Shown piece after piece: positions 1 to 6,100 of a DNA stretch of 19,059 bases. Source of the DNA: an uncultured Flavonifractor sp. GTDB taxonomy: Bacteria; Bacillota; Clostridia; Oscillospirales; Oscillospiraceae. The stretch spans positions 1 to 19,059 of the forward strand of contig CAJUDT010000047.1 in NCBI GenBank assembly GCA_910585415.1. The letters run 5' to 3'. The notes under the pieces were generated by a model that was given only the letters and a program-made list of their open reading frames with translations, was not told the origin of the DNA and made no database searches. The translations under genes were made by a program, and so were the position numbers. Numbering within the stretch: position 1 is the first letter of the stretch; every line of letters begins with the position of its first letter.

Positions 1-618
1 TTTGTCCTTTCGACGCCTGGACGCGGCCTGCCCCCCTTGGGGGGCTTTAGGGGGTATTGTATTATTATTACTTGTAATATTCTGTTTGACTTTTTCGTCA
101 AGCGGGGTCTTGACTTTTTCGTCAAGCGGGGTCTTGACTTTTTCGTCAAGCGGGGTCTTGACATTTTTGTCAACACCCCCCGGCTCCACCAGAAAGCACC
201 CAGCATAAATGCGCCGCCGGGAGCCCTTGTCCGTGGCCTCCATCTCGCATCGTATATAGCCCCGCTGCTCCAGCTGGCCGATCAGACGGCTGATGGTCTC
301 CGCCGTCAGGCCGTAGAGCTTGGCAAAATAGTCGTTGGAGGCCCAGCAGTAGCCCATCTGATTACACAGAGCTGTCAGCTCCCCATAGAGCAGCTTGGCA
401 TTGGGCTTGAGCGCCCGGTCATAGCGCACTTGGGCAGGAATGACGGCATAATAGGCCCGGTTTATCATTTCACTCATTCTGCCGCCCCCTTTTTTTGAAG
501 AAACGCCTTGCATCTGAGCCACATTTGTGATATTATGTACATGATTTGGAGCGTCCGTTAAGGACCCTGCCCCGGTGCCTGCTGCAACAGACACCGGGCT
601 TTTCTTTTGTCTGGACAT
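1..618 (-). CDS. Replication-initiator-like helix-turn-helix protein, 3' end cut by window edge
   Basis: This leftward gene has no stop before base 1. From the ATG at 477 the protein begins MSEMINRAYYAVIPAQVRYD and continues AKLLYGELTALCNQMGYCWA, then LTAETISRLIGQLEQRGYI, a winged-helix fold of the kind seen in RepA_N/DnaD-like initiators of Firmicutes plasmids and integrative elements. Downstream come four tandem copies of a DEKVKTPL-like octapeptide, then a basic tail. Two starts are possible. ATG 618 lies 15 bases after the previous stop with AAGGGAG upstream and adds 47 residues. ATG 477 has AGGGGG upstream and begins at the conserved part. I give the longer form because of operon spacing. 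The role as initiator is inferred from the fold and the DNA repeats; a transcriptional regulator is the main alternative. Confidence 0.75.
   Translation of the reverse strand, partial: MSRQKKSPVSVAAGTGAGSLTDAPNHVHNITNVAQMQGVSSKKGGGRMSEMINRAYYAVIPAQVRYDRALKPNAKLLYGELTALCNQMGYCWASNDYFAKLYGLTAETISRLIGQLEQRGYIRCEMEATDKGSRRRIYAGCFLVEPGGVDKNVKTPLDEKVKTPLDEKVKTPLDEKVKQNITSNNNTIPPKAPQGGQAASRRRKDK
86..173. repeat. Four tandem 24-bp repeats, each holding a TTGAC-N6-GTCAA dyad (iteron-like)
   Basis: Three identical 24-bp units begin at 86, 110 and 134, and a diverged fourth begins at 158. Each starts with a perfect 5-bp inverted repeat, TTGAC, six T-rich bases, GTCAA. In the fourth copy the spacer differs but the dyad is intact. 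The units are in frame with the initiator-like gene and encode its repeated DEKVKTPL segment. Direct repeats containing a dyad inside an initiator gene resemble the origins of RepA_N-type replicons, where the origin lies within the rep gene. Function as an origin is an inference. Confidence 0.7.
571..609 (+). other. Strong hairpin followed by T-rich tract (terminator-like on + strand)
   Basis: CCCGGTGCCTG pairs with CAGACACCGGG across a six-base loop with one mismatch, and CTTTTCTTTT follows on the + strand. This is a textbook rho-independent shape for rightward transcription, yet no rightward gene precedes it. On the leftward transcript the same hairpin sits in the first codons of the initiator-like gene (if it starts at 618) or in its leader (if at 477), where it could control translation. 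Confidence 0.4.
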
Positions 619-633
619 GACCAGCTCTCCCTT

Positions 634-970
634 CTACTCCGCAGAAATATGCCTCCATTTCTCCGCCGCTGCCAGCACTTTTGTTGCATACCACCGTGCA
701 CCCGTGTCGTGTCCATCGTGGTAGGCCTGCAATCCGGCGGCAAGGTCCCCGTACCGGTCGATCTGCTCCCTCCAGCCGAACCGGAACCGCCAGCTTGTCC
801 ACCACCACAGCGGGCCCTCTCGCTGCCACCGCATTGCTGGCCGCAGGCGGGGCCGTCACAATCGCCGCCGCCGCGTGGAGGCCCGCAAAGGGCATCGCCG
901 CGCAGAAGGCCAGGGTGGCCCCGGTCAGGGCTGCCTCCCGCAGGAGGGCTTTGGTGTCCTGGCTGCTCAT
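634..970 (-). CDS. Hypothetical protein, apparently frameshifted (or two overlapping small genes)
   Basis: ATG 970 is preceded by a strong AAGGAGG site. The first 60 or so residues include an Ala-rich hydrophobic stretch (about residues 13-40) that could be a signal or membrane segment. Beyond about base 790 this frame turns into Arg/Cys-rich, non-protein-like sequence. One frame over, the sequence is protein-like (WREQIDRYGDLAAGLQAYHD, ending KVLAAAEKWRHISAE) and stops at 634, 15 bases before the next gene's ATG. A +1 shift somewhere around 780-835 would join both halves into about 112 residues. The second frame also has its own ATG at 834 but no ribosome site. I do not recognise the product. 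It lies in the leftward small-gene operon. Confidence 0.45.
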
Positions 971-1014
971 AATATCCTCCTTGCTGACATATCAGGCTTG
1001 TCCACTGGCGGGAG

Positions 1015-1197
1015 TTACCCGCCGGTCTTGGTTGTATCGGGGTTCTTTGGGGTAACGGTGGCACGGAGAACAAAGCCGTTTTGGATGTAGCCGCGCTGGC
1101 GGCTGATGAGCTCGCACAACACATCGGCCGCTAACTGGATATTGAATGGCTTCTGCTCCCGCTTCAGAGCCTCCAGGTCTACAGGCTGAATCTTCAT
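1015..1197 (-). CDS. Small hypothetical protein, 60 residues
   Basis: This short leftward gene begins MKIQPVDLEALKREQKPFNI, with a clear GGAGGTG ribosome site seven bases before ATG 1197. The protein is mixed helical and polar, includes AADVLCELISRQRGYIQNGF, and has no signal peptide or metal motif. It sits in the leftward operon between the 64-residue gene upstream and the frameshifted gene downstream, so it probably shares their transcript and the element's accessory or replication role. I do not recognise the family. Confidence 0.65.
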   Translation of the reverse strand: MKIQPVDLEALKREQKPFNIQLAADVLCELISRQRGYIQNGFVLRATVTPKNPDTTKTGG

Positions 1198-1250
1198 GTT
1201 GATGCACCTCCATGTAAAAATTTATGTACGCCGGGCTGTCCAGTATGCGC

Positions 1251-1445
1251 CTAGCACTCCGCCGGTACGGCGATGATTTCCTGCGCTTTGCCAATGGCGT
1301 CCAAACGCGCTTCCAACAGCTCCTGAGCCACCGGGGCCAGATAATTCCCCAATACACCGGCCTCGTGGCCGTACAGGTCCACCAGCTGATTGAGCAAGTC
1401 CAGAACAGTCTGCGCCTGCTCGGGGGTCAGTTCGATTTTGGGCAT
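1251..1445 (-). CDS. Small hypothetical protein, 64 residues, helical
   Basis: The start is chosen at ATG 1445 (MPKIELTPEQAQTVLDLLNQ) because a GGAAGGAG site lies eight bases upstream; a longer frame exists but would place that site inside the coding region. The sequence is a run of Leu/Ala-rich helices (LVDLYGHEAGVLGNYLAPVA, then ARLDAIGKAQEIIAV) without recognisable motifs. It belongs to the leftward operon of element 1, 53 bases upstream of the next small gene. Function unknown. Confidence 0.6.
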   Translation of the reverse strand: MPKIELTPEQAQTVLDLLNQLVDLYGHEAGVLGNYLAPVAQELLEARLDAIGKAQEIIAVPAEC

Positions 1446-1465
1446 GATGCTGTCTCCTTCCTGTG

Positions 1466-1624
1466 TCAAATTTGGATTCTCTGCCCCTCAAGCACCTTAC
1501 AAGCAATTTCCTGTCCGTAGGTTATCCGCAGCTGTTCCCATTCCCGTTTGTCCCGCATTTCCCAGCGGAGGGTAGAGAATGCCGTCTCGGGCCGTCGCAG
1601 GAGCGATAAAGCGGGTGCGCTCAT
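1466..1624 (-). CDS. Very small hypothetical protein, 52 residues
   Basis: An open frame from ATG 1624 to TGA 1466 encodes MSAPALSLLRRPETAFSTLR, then WEMRDKREWEQLRITYGQEI, ending LEGQRIQI. The stop falls just before the ribosome site of the next gene, which is operon-like spacing. The ribosome site for ATG 1624 is weak; an internal ATG would give a 31-residue form. The polar, charged composition is protein-like and on the same strand as its neighbours. No family recognised; this could be the first gene of the leftward operon. Confidence 0.4.
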   Translation of the reverse strand: MSAPALSLLRRPETAFSTLRWEMRDKREWEQLRITYGQEIACKVLEGQRIQI

Positions 1625-1642
1625 TATGTCAGGGGGTTGTAA

Positions 1643-1777
1643 GGTCTGCCTCTGTTCACAAAAAAAGACTTCAAAACGTTTGATGGTTCTGACCCTATAG
1701 AAACTGCCAACCTGTATGTCTCAAAACAGGTCAGTGATTTCTATAAGCACATTGTGAACCGCCTGAATGAACGCTAA
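1643..1777 (+). pseudogene. 3' remnant of an unidentified rightward gene
   Basis: A + strand frame without a start codon or ribosome site encodes KKDFKTFDGSDPIETANLYV followed by SKQVSDFYKHIVNRLNER and a TAA at 1775. The residue order and codon choice look like genuine protein, and the frame is bounded upstream by a stop at 1640. I read it as the last 40 or so codons of a gene whose front was lost when element 1 was rearranged. The parent family is not recognised. Its stop overlaps that of the small leftward frame at 1774-1899. Confidence 0.5.
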
Positions 1778-1899
1778 AGGAGTTTAGCCAGTTCCGACGT
1801 GGCCAGTGAAAGCCTGGCTAAGAAATCCGGCCCAGCGACCGTCTTGCTGGTCTCCGCGAGTAGCATGATCTGTTCGCGGAGAATTTTTTTCTTTTTCAT
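1774..1899 (-). CDS. Very small hypothetical protein, 41 residues
   Basis: Leftward ATG 1899 opens MKKKKILREQIMLLAETSKT, followed by VAGPDFLARLSLATSELAKL and L, with TAG at 1774. The amphipathic helical pattern looks like real protein and it follows the XRE gene at 1962 on the same strand. The ribosome site is poor (a purine-rich GGATGGAATG about ten bases upstream). The same DNA read on the + strand gives a hairpin with a T-tract, so either reading could be the functional one. Function unknown. Confidence 0.4.
   Translation of the reverse strand: MKKKKILREQIMLLAETSKTVAGPDFLARLSLATSELAKLL
1852..1896 (+). terminator. Rho-independent terminator-like hairpin for rightward transcription
   Basis: CTCCGCGA and TCGCGGAG form an uninterrupted 8-bp stem around a 14-base loop, followed by AATTTTTTTCTTTTT. 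It lies downstream of the rightward gene remnant and would have been its terminator. Its T-tract is also the Lys codon run of the small leftward frame, so the call is tentative. Confidence 0.45.
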
Positions 1900-1961
1900 C
1901 TTTAAGCATTCCATCCCCCCCTTTCCAATGCCCCACCGCCCAGTGGGGCTTTTTGCTGCCC

Positions 1962-2159
1962 TTACGCGCCGTCCTTCCCCCTGCTGTAGAGTTCGTCGAT
2001 AGTACAGCCGAGCGTTTGGGCCAGGAGCGGGAGCTTCATCGCATTAGGCAACGCGATTTCGCTCTCCCACTTGGCTACGGTCGAGCAATCAACACCAATC
2101 GTTTCTCCGAGCTTCCGTTGGGTCATGCCCATTTTCTCACGGTATGCTTTAATCTTCAT
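1962..2159 (-). CDS. XRE-family DNA-binding regulator, 65 residues
   Basis: A stand-alone helix-turn-helix protein: MKIKAYREKMGMTQRKLGET, then IGVDCSTVAKWESEIALPNA, closing with LPLLAQTLGCTIDELYSRGK. This is the lambda-Cro/XRE HTH_3 fold over most of its length, with MTQRKLGETIGVDCSTVAKWE as the helix-turn-helix. ATG 2159 is chosen because GGAGGTGAG lies just upstream; a longer frame from 2195 would bury that site. It is divergent from another XRE gene at 2330, and the 170 bases between them contain inverted repeats. Such a pair usually acts as an element's repressor switch; here that is an inference. Confidence 0.85.
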   Translation of the reverse strand: MKIKAYREKMGMTQRKLGETIGVDCSTVAKWESEIALPNAMKLPLLAQTLGCTIDELYSRGKDGA

Positions 2160-2180
2160 GACCACAGTCTCACCTCCCAA

Positions 2181-2288
2181 GAATGTGAGTTTCATTCACA
2201 TTCTGAATTTAATTCACTTTATAGCGACTGCTTTACTTATTGTCAAGCTGTTTTGTGATTTTTTTTCAGAATCACTTTACAATGTGAA
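2181..2288. promoter_or_regulatory. Operator region between divergent XRE genes
   Basis: Several related dyads occur. GAATGTGA/TCACATTC forms a perfect 8-bp inverted repeat at 2181-2203. TGAATT-T-AATTCA is a palindrome at 2204-2216. TCAC and GTGA at about 2272-2287 flank the -10 box of the rightward gene. The shared half-site is close to TGTGAATT. This is the arrangement expected for binding by one or both XRE proteins, repressing both promoters. Confidence 0.65.
2253..2283 (+). promoter_or_regulatory. Predicted promoter of the rightward XRE gene
   Basis: TTGTGA (2253-2258) and TACAAT (2278-2283), spacing 19, lie 47 bases before the XRE start. The -10 box is enclosed by the operator-like half-sites TCAC and GTGA, so repressor binding would block polymerase. 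Confidence 0.45.
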
Positions 2289-2329
2289 TTTTTTTCAGTA
2301 TCATAAGGCCATCAAAGGGGGAAAGGTCC

Positions 2330-2701
2330 ATGATTGCCAAGCAGTTAAAAGAATTGCGCGCACGGAATAAAATTACCCAAGAAGACCTGGCAGAGGCCTT
2401 ATCCCTTGAGCGTTCCAGCATCGGGAAATATGAATCTCCTACAAAGCCCGTAACTCCCCCAGCGGATGTGCTACTCAGAATTGCAGACTATTTCCATGTT
2501 TCTATAGATTACCTTGTGGGCCGCACCGACGATAAAAAAACGCCCACCCCCAAAGACGGGGACGGGCTGAGTCCAGAACAAGCGGAGGTTATCAATCTTT
2601 ATGATTCTGCTCCGCCTGCTTTTCGTGCGGCGGCTCTTGCCCTGTTAAGATCTGCCGGAGAGCAGAGCAAAGCTCTGGATGGAGTTTCACCAGCCGAATA
2701 A
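2330..2701 (+). CDS. XRE-family transcriptional regulator, 123 residues
   Basis: N-terminal XRE helix-turn-helix (residues about 1-65: MIAKQLKELRARNKITQEDL, then EALSLERSSIGKYES and IADYFHVSIDYLVGRTDD), a short Pro/Lys linker, and a C-terminal helical segment (SPEQAEVINLYDSAPPAFRA) typical of SOS-insensitive phage and ICE repressors without a peptidase domain. GGGGGAAAGG lies seven bases before ATG 2330. It is divergent from the small XRE gene at 1962, with operator dyads between. Likely the immunity or maintenance repressor of element 1 (inference). Its last 110 bases overlap a leftward frame (2592-2723) that has its own promoter and ribosome site. Confidence 0.9.
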   Translation: MIAKQLKELRARNKITQEDLAEALSLERSSIGKYESPTKPVTPPADVLLRIADYFHVSIDYLVGRTDDKKTPTPKDGDGLSPEQAEVINLYDSAPPAFRAAALALLRSAGEQSKALDGVSPAE

Positions 2702-2723
2702 ACTCTTCTCGCTCAAAGTCCAC
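2592..2723 (-). CDS. Small protein overlapping antisense the end of the XRE gene, 43 residues
   Basis: Leftward GTG 2723 is preceded by GGAAAGGAG at six or seven bases and opens VDFEREEFIRLVKLHPELCS, followed by ALRQILTGQEPPHEKQAEQN and HKD. A promoter with a perfect TATAAT lies about 60 bases upstream on the same strand (2784-2813). The Leu/Glu pattern resembles short helical proteins found beside phage-type regulators. 110 bases are shared in antisense with the end of the XRE gene, so both transcripts would converge. No family recognised. A longer frame from ATG 2828 starts upstream of the promoter and is unlikely to be used. Confidence 0.5.
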   Translation of the reverse strand: MDFEREEFIRLVKLHPELCSALRQILTGQEPPHEKQAEQNHKD

Positions 2724-2783
2724 AGGTCTGCTCCTTTCCGCCCTGGCGCCACGGCTATGTATTTGCGTATCGACAGCACCCAC

Positions 2784-2813
2784 ATTATACCATATTTCGA
2801 CATAAAATGTTAA
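2784..2813 (-). promoter_or_regulatory. Predicted leftward sigma-A promoter
   Basis: On the minus strand TTAACA (2808-2813) and a perfect TATAAT (2784-2789) are separated by 18 bases in an AT-rich pocket. It points at the 43-residue gene starting at 2723, giving a short leader with the GGAAAGGAG ribosome site. Confidence 0.6.
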
Positions 2814-2852
2814 TTTAAGATAAAGCATCTTTCGACCTTGTTTGACATTTTC

Positions 2853-4046
2853 ATGAATAAGTGGAATACAATTTTAGGCGGGGTGTCAAAATTGGTGGGC
2901 AGAATTATATGGAAGGGGTTTTTATTCCTCATTTGTGCAGGCCTATGTATTGCCGGGTTTAGCAGCTTTTTTGCTGGGGATATAAAAAGCCTCCTTCCAA
3001 GTGTAATATTTCTGGCCCTCACGCTCTTTATGCTGCGGAAACCCATTGCCTCCTTTGCGGACTGGCGGAAGAGAACCAGAGCACGCCCGCTCGCAGCGGA
3101 ACCCAAAACCACTATACCAACACAAACAGTTCCGGCGACCACCCAAACGCCCAAATATGTTCAAGTGCATACACAGAAGGTTGAACCAGAGGAAACCTTG
3201 TCATTAGATGGGGCCACACTCAGTTATCTGGATGCAAAGGCTCTCAAATATTGGGATGGGAAACCCACAGACTTTGAAATACCGGCATACTACGCAGAGT
3301 CAGCCTTTGGATGCAACGTCAAACCGGCCCTGCGCCGCCTTCTGGATGGGAGCTTCCTTACTACCGGAGATATCCAAAAGAGTATTACACGCAAGACGGT
3401 ACCGGAGTTAAAATCGATTCTCACGGAAAAAGGGCTCAAGGTATCCGGCAAAAAGGATGAGCTGATACAGCGGCTCATGGAGAACCTATCGAGTCAAGAG
3501 CTGCATAAGCTGTTTCCGGTTGGGGTCTATGAAATCACTTCAGCGGGGGAAAGGGCTCTGGATGAGTACGCCATTATTTTTGAAAATGAGGACTATCAAT
3601 TAGGATTTTCTTACTATCGCTTGATACAGGAAAAGGATAAAAATCCCCAGAGTACCGGTGAGGCCATTCTTTACCGGCTGATAAACGAGGATATTCAGGA
3701 ATGCTATCGTACTGGGGATAAATCCAGGTATCAGCTCATTGTACCAAACGCGGCCCGATATGTAATGGGCCACGGGGACCCCGAATTAGCCTTAGATTTA
3801 TACATTCTTGTCTATTTTATCTGGATAATGGATTTGAAGAGTGCATCCTTGCAGATTCCTTCCGGACAAAATTGCCATTCGTCCAAATACATTGAGGACT
3901 ACGGGAAACTGTGTGGTCTCTCTTTTTCACAGCTGCTGGAGCGTTTCCGAGATACGATTCACAAAAACAATCCCTTTGGTCTGGCAAATAAGAGAAATGT
4001 GGAAGCTGCGGTAATCATGTTCAGAAAGGGTCTTGGCGTTTCCTGA
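2853..4046 (+). CDS. SAP-domain membrane-anchored protein, about 397 residues
   Basis: Two hydrophobic segments near the N-terminus (WKGFLFLICAGLCIAGFSSF and LLPSVIFLALTLFML) form a membrane hairpin, followed by a Pro/Thr-rich linker to about residue 110. The soluble part holds a SAP motif (residues about 175-215: VPELKSILTEKGLKVSGKKD, then LIQRLMENL), a helix-extension-helix often binding DNA. This layout matches SAP-domain proteins common in Firmicutes accessory regions; their function is not established. The start is uncertain: ATG 2853 lacks a good ribosome site, TTG 2838 is in frame upstream, and TTG 2892 has GGCGGGG six bases before it. A TTGACA (2842) and TACAAT (2867) pair would favour the later start. 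Lower GC than the flanking chromosome suggests foreign origin. Confidence 0.75.
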   Translation: MNKWNTILGGVSKLVGRIIWKGFLFLICAGLCIAGFSSFFAGDIKSLLPSVIFLALTLFMLRKPIASFADWRKRTRARPLAAEPKTTIPTQTVPATTQTPKYVQVHTQKVEPEETLSLDGATLSYLDAKALKYWDGKPTDFEIPAYYAESAFGCNVKPALRRLLDGSFLTTGDIQKSITRKTVPELKSILTEKGLKVSGKKDELIQRLMENLSSQELHKLFPVGVYEITSAGERALDEYAIIFENEDYQLGFSYYRLIQEKDKNPQSTGEAILYRLINEDIQECYRTGDKSRYQLIVPNAARYVMGHGDPELALDLYILVYFIWIMDLKSASLQIPSGQNCHSSKYIEDYGKLCGLSFSQLLERFRDTIHKNNPFGLANKRNVEAAVIMFRKGLGVS

Positions 4047-4121
4047 TTTTGATATCGTCACAGGTACATAAAACCGCCCTCAGTGCTGGAACATCGAAGG
4101 CGGCGGAAAGGAGCATTTGCT

Positions 4122-4691
4122 ATGAACAGTAATCTGGCCTATCAAGAGAATTTTCGGGAAGAGTTAATCGGCGGCAAGGTGGTCATGATGGCTCCGGCCT
4201 CTGCCGGTCACACCTATATTGCCGACGGTATTCTCAGTATCTTCAGGCATTATTTACGGGGGAAACCCTGCATCCCCTTCGGTGACGGCCTGCTGGTCCA
4301 CCTGACGGACAAGGACAAGTTTGTTCCCGATGTGATGGTGGTCTGTGACCGCAGTAAAATCAAGCCTGACGGCGTGTATGGCGCTCCCGATCTGGTGGTG
4401 GAGGTCCTTTCCCCCAGCACGGCGAAAAACGACCGGACACACAAAAAGGACGTGTACGAGGCGTGCGGCGTCCCGGAGTATTGGATTGTCAGCCCCGCCG
4501 ACAAATCCATTGAGGTTTATTTGCTGGAGAACGGAACATATATTCTGCACGACGTTTATACGGTGCATCCCGACTGGATTCTGAAGCAAATGACAGACGA
4601 GGAAAAGGCCGCGCTGGTCACGGAATTTAAGTGCCACCTGTACGATGATTTGGTTATCCGCCTTGATGATATATTCGGAGACCTGTTTTGA
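4122..4691 (+). CDS. Uma2-family (DUF820) PD-(D/E)XK endonuclease-like protein
   Basis: A 189-residue protein with the restriction-endonuclease-like fold: EELIGGKVVMMAPASAGH at the N-terminus, FVPDVMVVCD with the first catalytic Asp, GAPDLVVEVLSPST with the Glu, and YEACGVPEYWIV near the C-terminal helix. ATG 4122 is chosen for the AAAGGAG eight bases upstream; a longer frame begins at 4083. Uma2 proteins are abundant in cyanobacteria and some Clostridia; the biological role is not established, although the fold suggests nucleic-acid cleavage. A second, diverged copy lies outside the element at 16528-17100. It sits just before the recombinase gene and may be co-transcribed with it. Confidence 0.85.
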   Translation: MNSNLAYQENFREELIGGKVVMMAPASAGHTYIADGILSIFRHYLRGKPCIPFGDGLLVHLTDKDKFVPDVMVVCDRSKIKPDGVYGAPDLVVEVLSPSTAKNDRTHKKDVYEACGVPEYWIVSPADKSIEVYLLENGTYILHDVYTVHPDWILKQMTDEEKAALVTEFKCHLYDDLVIRLDDIFGDLF

Positions 4692-4699
4692 CAACAAAA

Positions 4700-4729
4700 C
4701 CTCCCCCGGCCCTGCGGCACCGGGGGAGG
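4700..4729. other. Perfect 10-bp GC-rich hairpin before the element 1 recombinase
   Basis: CCTCCCCCGG and CCGGGGGAGG pair perfectly around a 10-base loop. On the minus strand a T-rich GTTTTGTTGT follows. On the + strand it stands 18 bases before the recombinase ATG and contains no T-tract, so it may attenuate read-through from the Uma2 gene or block the ribosome site region. Confidence 0.5.
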
Positions 4730-4747
4730 CACAAAAGGGGTGAAGCC

Positions 4748-6100
4748 ATGTCCCGCGCCAAAAACCGAATTGAAGATTGCACTGTCCAACGTGCGGCGCT
4801 GTATATCCGCGTGTCTACGGAAGAACAGGCCATGCACGGCCTATCCCTGACGGCCCAGCGGGAGACTCTGACCCGGTATGTGGCGGAAAACGGCCTGCGG
4901 CTGGTGGGCGCCTACGTGGACGAGGGCATCACCGCCCGGAAGAAGTACAAAAACCGCGCCGCCTTTATGCGGATGCTCCGCGACGTGGAAGAGGACAAAA
5001 TCGACCTGATTCTCTTTATCAAGCTGGACCGCTGGTTTCGCAGCATCGCTGATTACTACGAGGTGCAAAAAATTCTGGACGCGCACAACGTCCGCTGGAT
5101 TGCCACAGAAGAGAGCTACGACACCACCACAGCCAACGGCCGCCTGCATCTTAACATCAAGCTCTCTATCGCCCAGGACGAATCCGACCGCACCTCGGAG
5201 CGCATCAAGTTCGTTTTTGACAGCAAGGTAAAGCGGGGCGAGGTCATCAGCGGTAAAGCTCCCCTGGGATACCGTATTGAGAATAAGCGCCTATGTCCCG
5301 ACCCGGCCACGGCCCCCATCGCCCAGGACATCTTTTCCAAGTACCTGGTTCTGCGCTCCATTCGCTCCCTGCGGCAGTACATGATGGAGCAGTATGGTCT
5401 CATCTATGCCCACACCAGTATCCACGCTATGCTCCAAAATGAGCGCTACATTGGCCGGGCTCATGGCCAGGACGATTTCTGCCCGCCGCTGATTGACCCC
5501 CAGACCTTTGCCCAGGCCCAGCGGCTCATGGAGGAACGGGCCCAGCGCAACAGCAAGCTCCGCCCAGACTGGGTGTATCTGTTTACCGGGCTGGTCTACT
5601 GCGCCGAGTGCGGCAACCGCCTCAGCGCCCATACGGTGGGGGGCAAGTACATCTATTACCGCTGTACCCGCTATGAAAAGCTCCACCTGTGCGAGCATAA
5701 AAAGCGGACCAGCGAACTGGTTCTGGAGGATTGGCTGGTACATAATCTGGTGTCCCAAATGGCCGAATACAACATCGGCCTGGAGGCCCAGGGCGCAAAG
5801 CCCAAGAAGGTCGTAGACGAGGCCAAACTCAAGCGCAAAATGGAGAAGCTCAAGGACCTGTACCTCAACGACTTGATTGACCGTGATACCTATGAGCGGG
5901 ATTACACCGCCCTGCGGGACGAGCTTCGTTCCGCCGCCATTGAAGAGGCCCGCCCCCAACCTGTGGACTTGGAGCGTCTCTCCAATTCCCTGCAATTTTA
6001 TGGGGAGCTCTCCAAACCCCTCAAAAAAGAGTTCTGGTGCCGGGTCCTTGGGAAAATTTTCATAACAAATGGAGATGGTTTTTTTGTTGTCCCTTCTTAG
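4748..6100 (+). CDS. Large serine recombinase of element 1, 450 residues
   Basis: Site-specific integrase/excisionase. The N-terminal resolvase domain has the catalytic Ser23 in YIRVSTEEQ, the Arg-bearing KLDRWFRS, and the helix rich in SDRTSERIKFVFDSK. It is followed by the Recombinase domain (about residues 160-270) and a zinc ribbon (CAECGNRLSAH and YRCTRYEKLHLCEHK; four Cys), then a coiled coil (EAKLKRKMEKLKDLYLNDLI). ATG 4748 has AAGGGGTGAAG upstream; an in-frame extension to 4688 would run through the hairpin. Its stop lies 19 bases from the junction with feoB, as expected for an integrase beside its attachment site. It is shorter than and clearly different from the recombinase of element 2, so the two elements arrived independently. 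Confidence 0.93.
   Translation: MSRAKNRIEDCTVQRAALYIRVSTEEQAMHGLSLTAQRETLTRYVAENGLRLVGAYVDEGITARKKYKNRAAFMRMLRDVEEDKIDLILFIKLDRWFRSIADYYEVQKILDAHNVRWIATEESYDTTTANGRLHLNIKLSIAQDESDRTSERIKFVFDSKVKRGEVISGKAPLGYRIENKRLCPDPATAPIAQDIFSKYLVLRSIRSLRQYMMEQYGLIYAHTSIHAMLQNERYIGRAHGQDDFCPPLIDPQTFAQAQRLMEERAQRNSKLRPDWVYLFTGLVYCAECGNRLSAHTVGGKYIYYRCTRYEKLHLCEHKKRTSELVLEDWLVHNLVSQMAEYNIGLEAQGAKPKKVVDEAKLKRKMEKLKDLYLNDLIDRDTYERDYTALRDELRSAAIEEARPQPVDLERLSNSLQFYGELSKPLKKEFWCRVLGKIFITNGDGFFVVPS

Noticed and set aside
86..173. CRISPR array
   Set aside because: Units are contiguous 24-bp tandem repeats with no unique spacers and no cas genes, and are in frame inside a protein gene.
2838..2853. TTG 2838 as certain start of the SAP-domain gene
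   Set aside because: No ribosome site; it is mentioned only as an alternative to ATG 2853 and TTG 2892.
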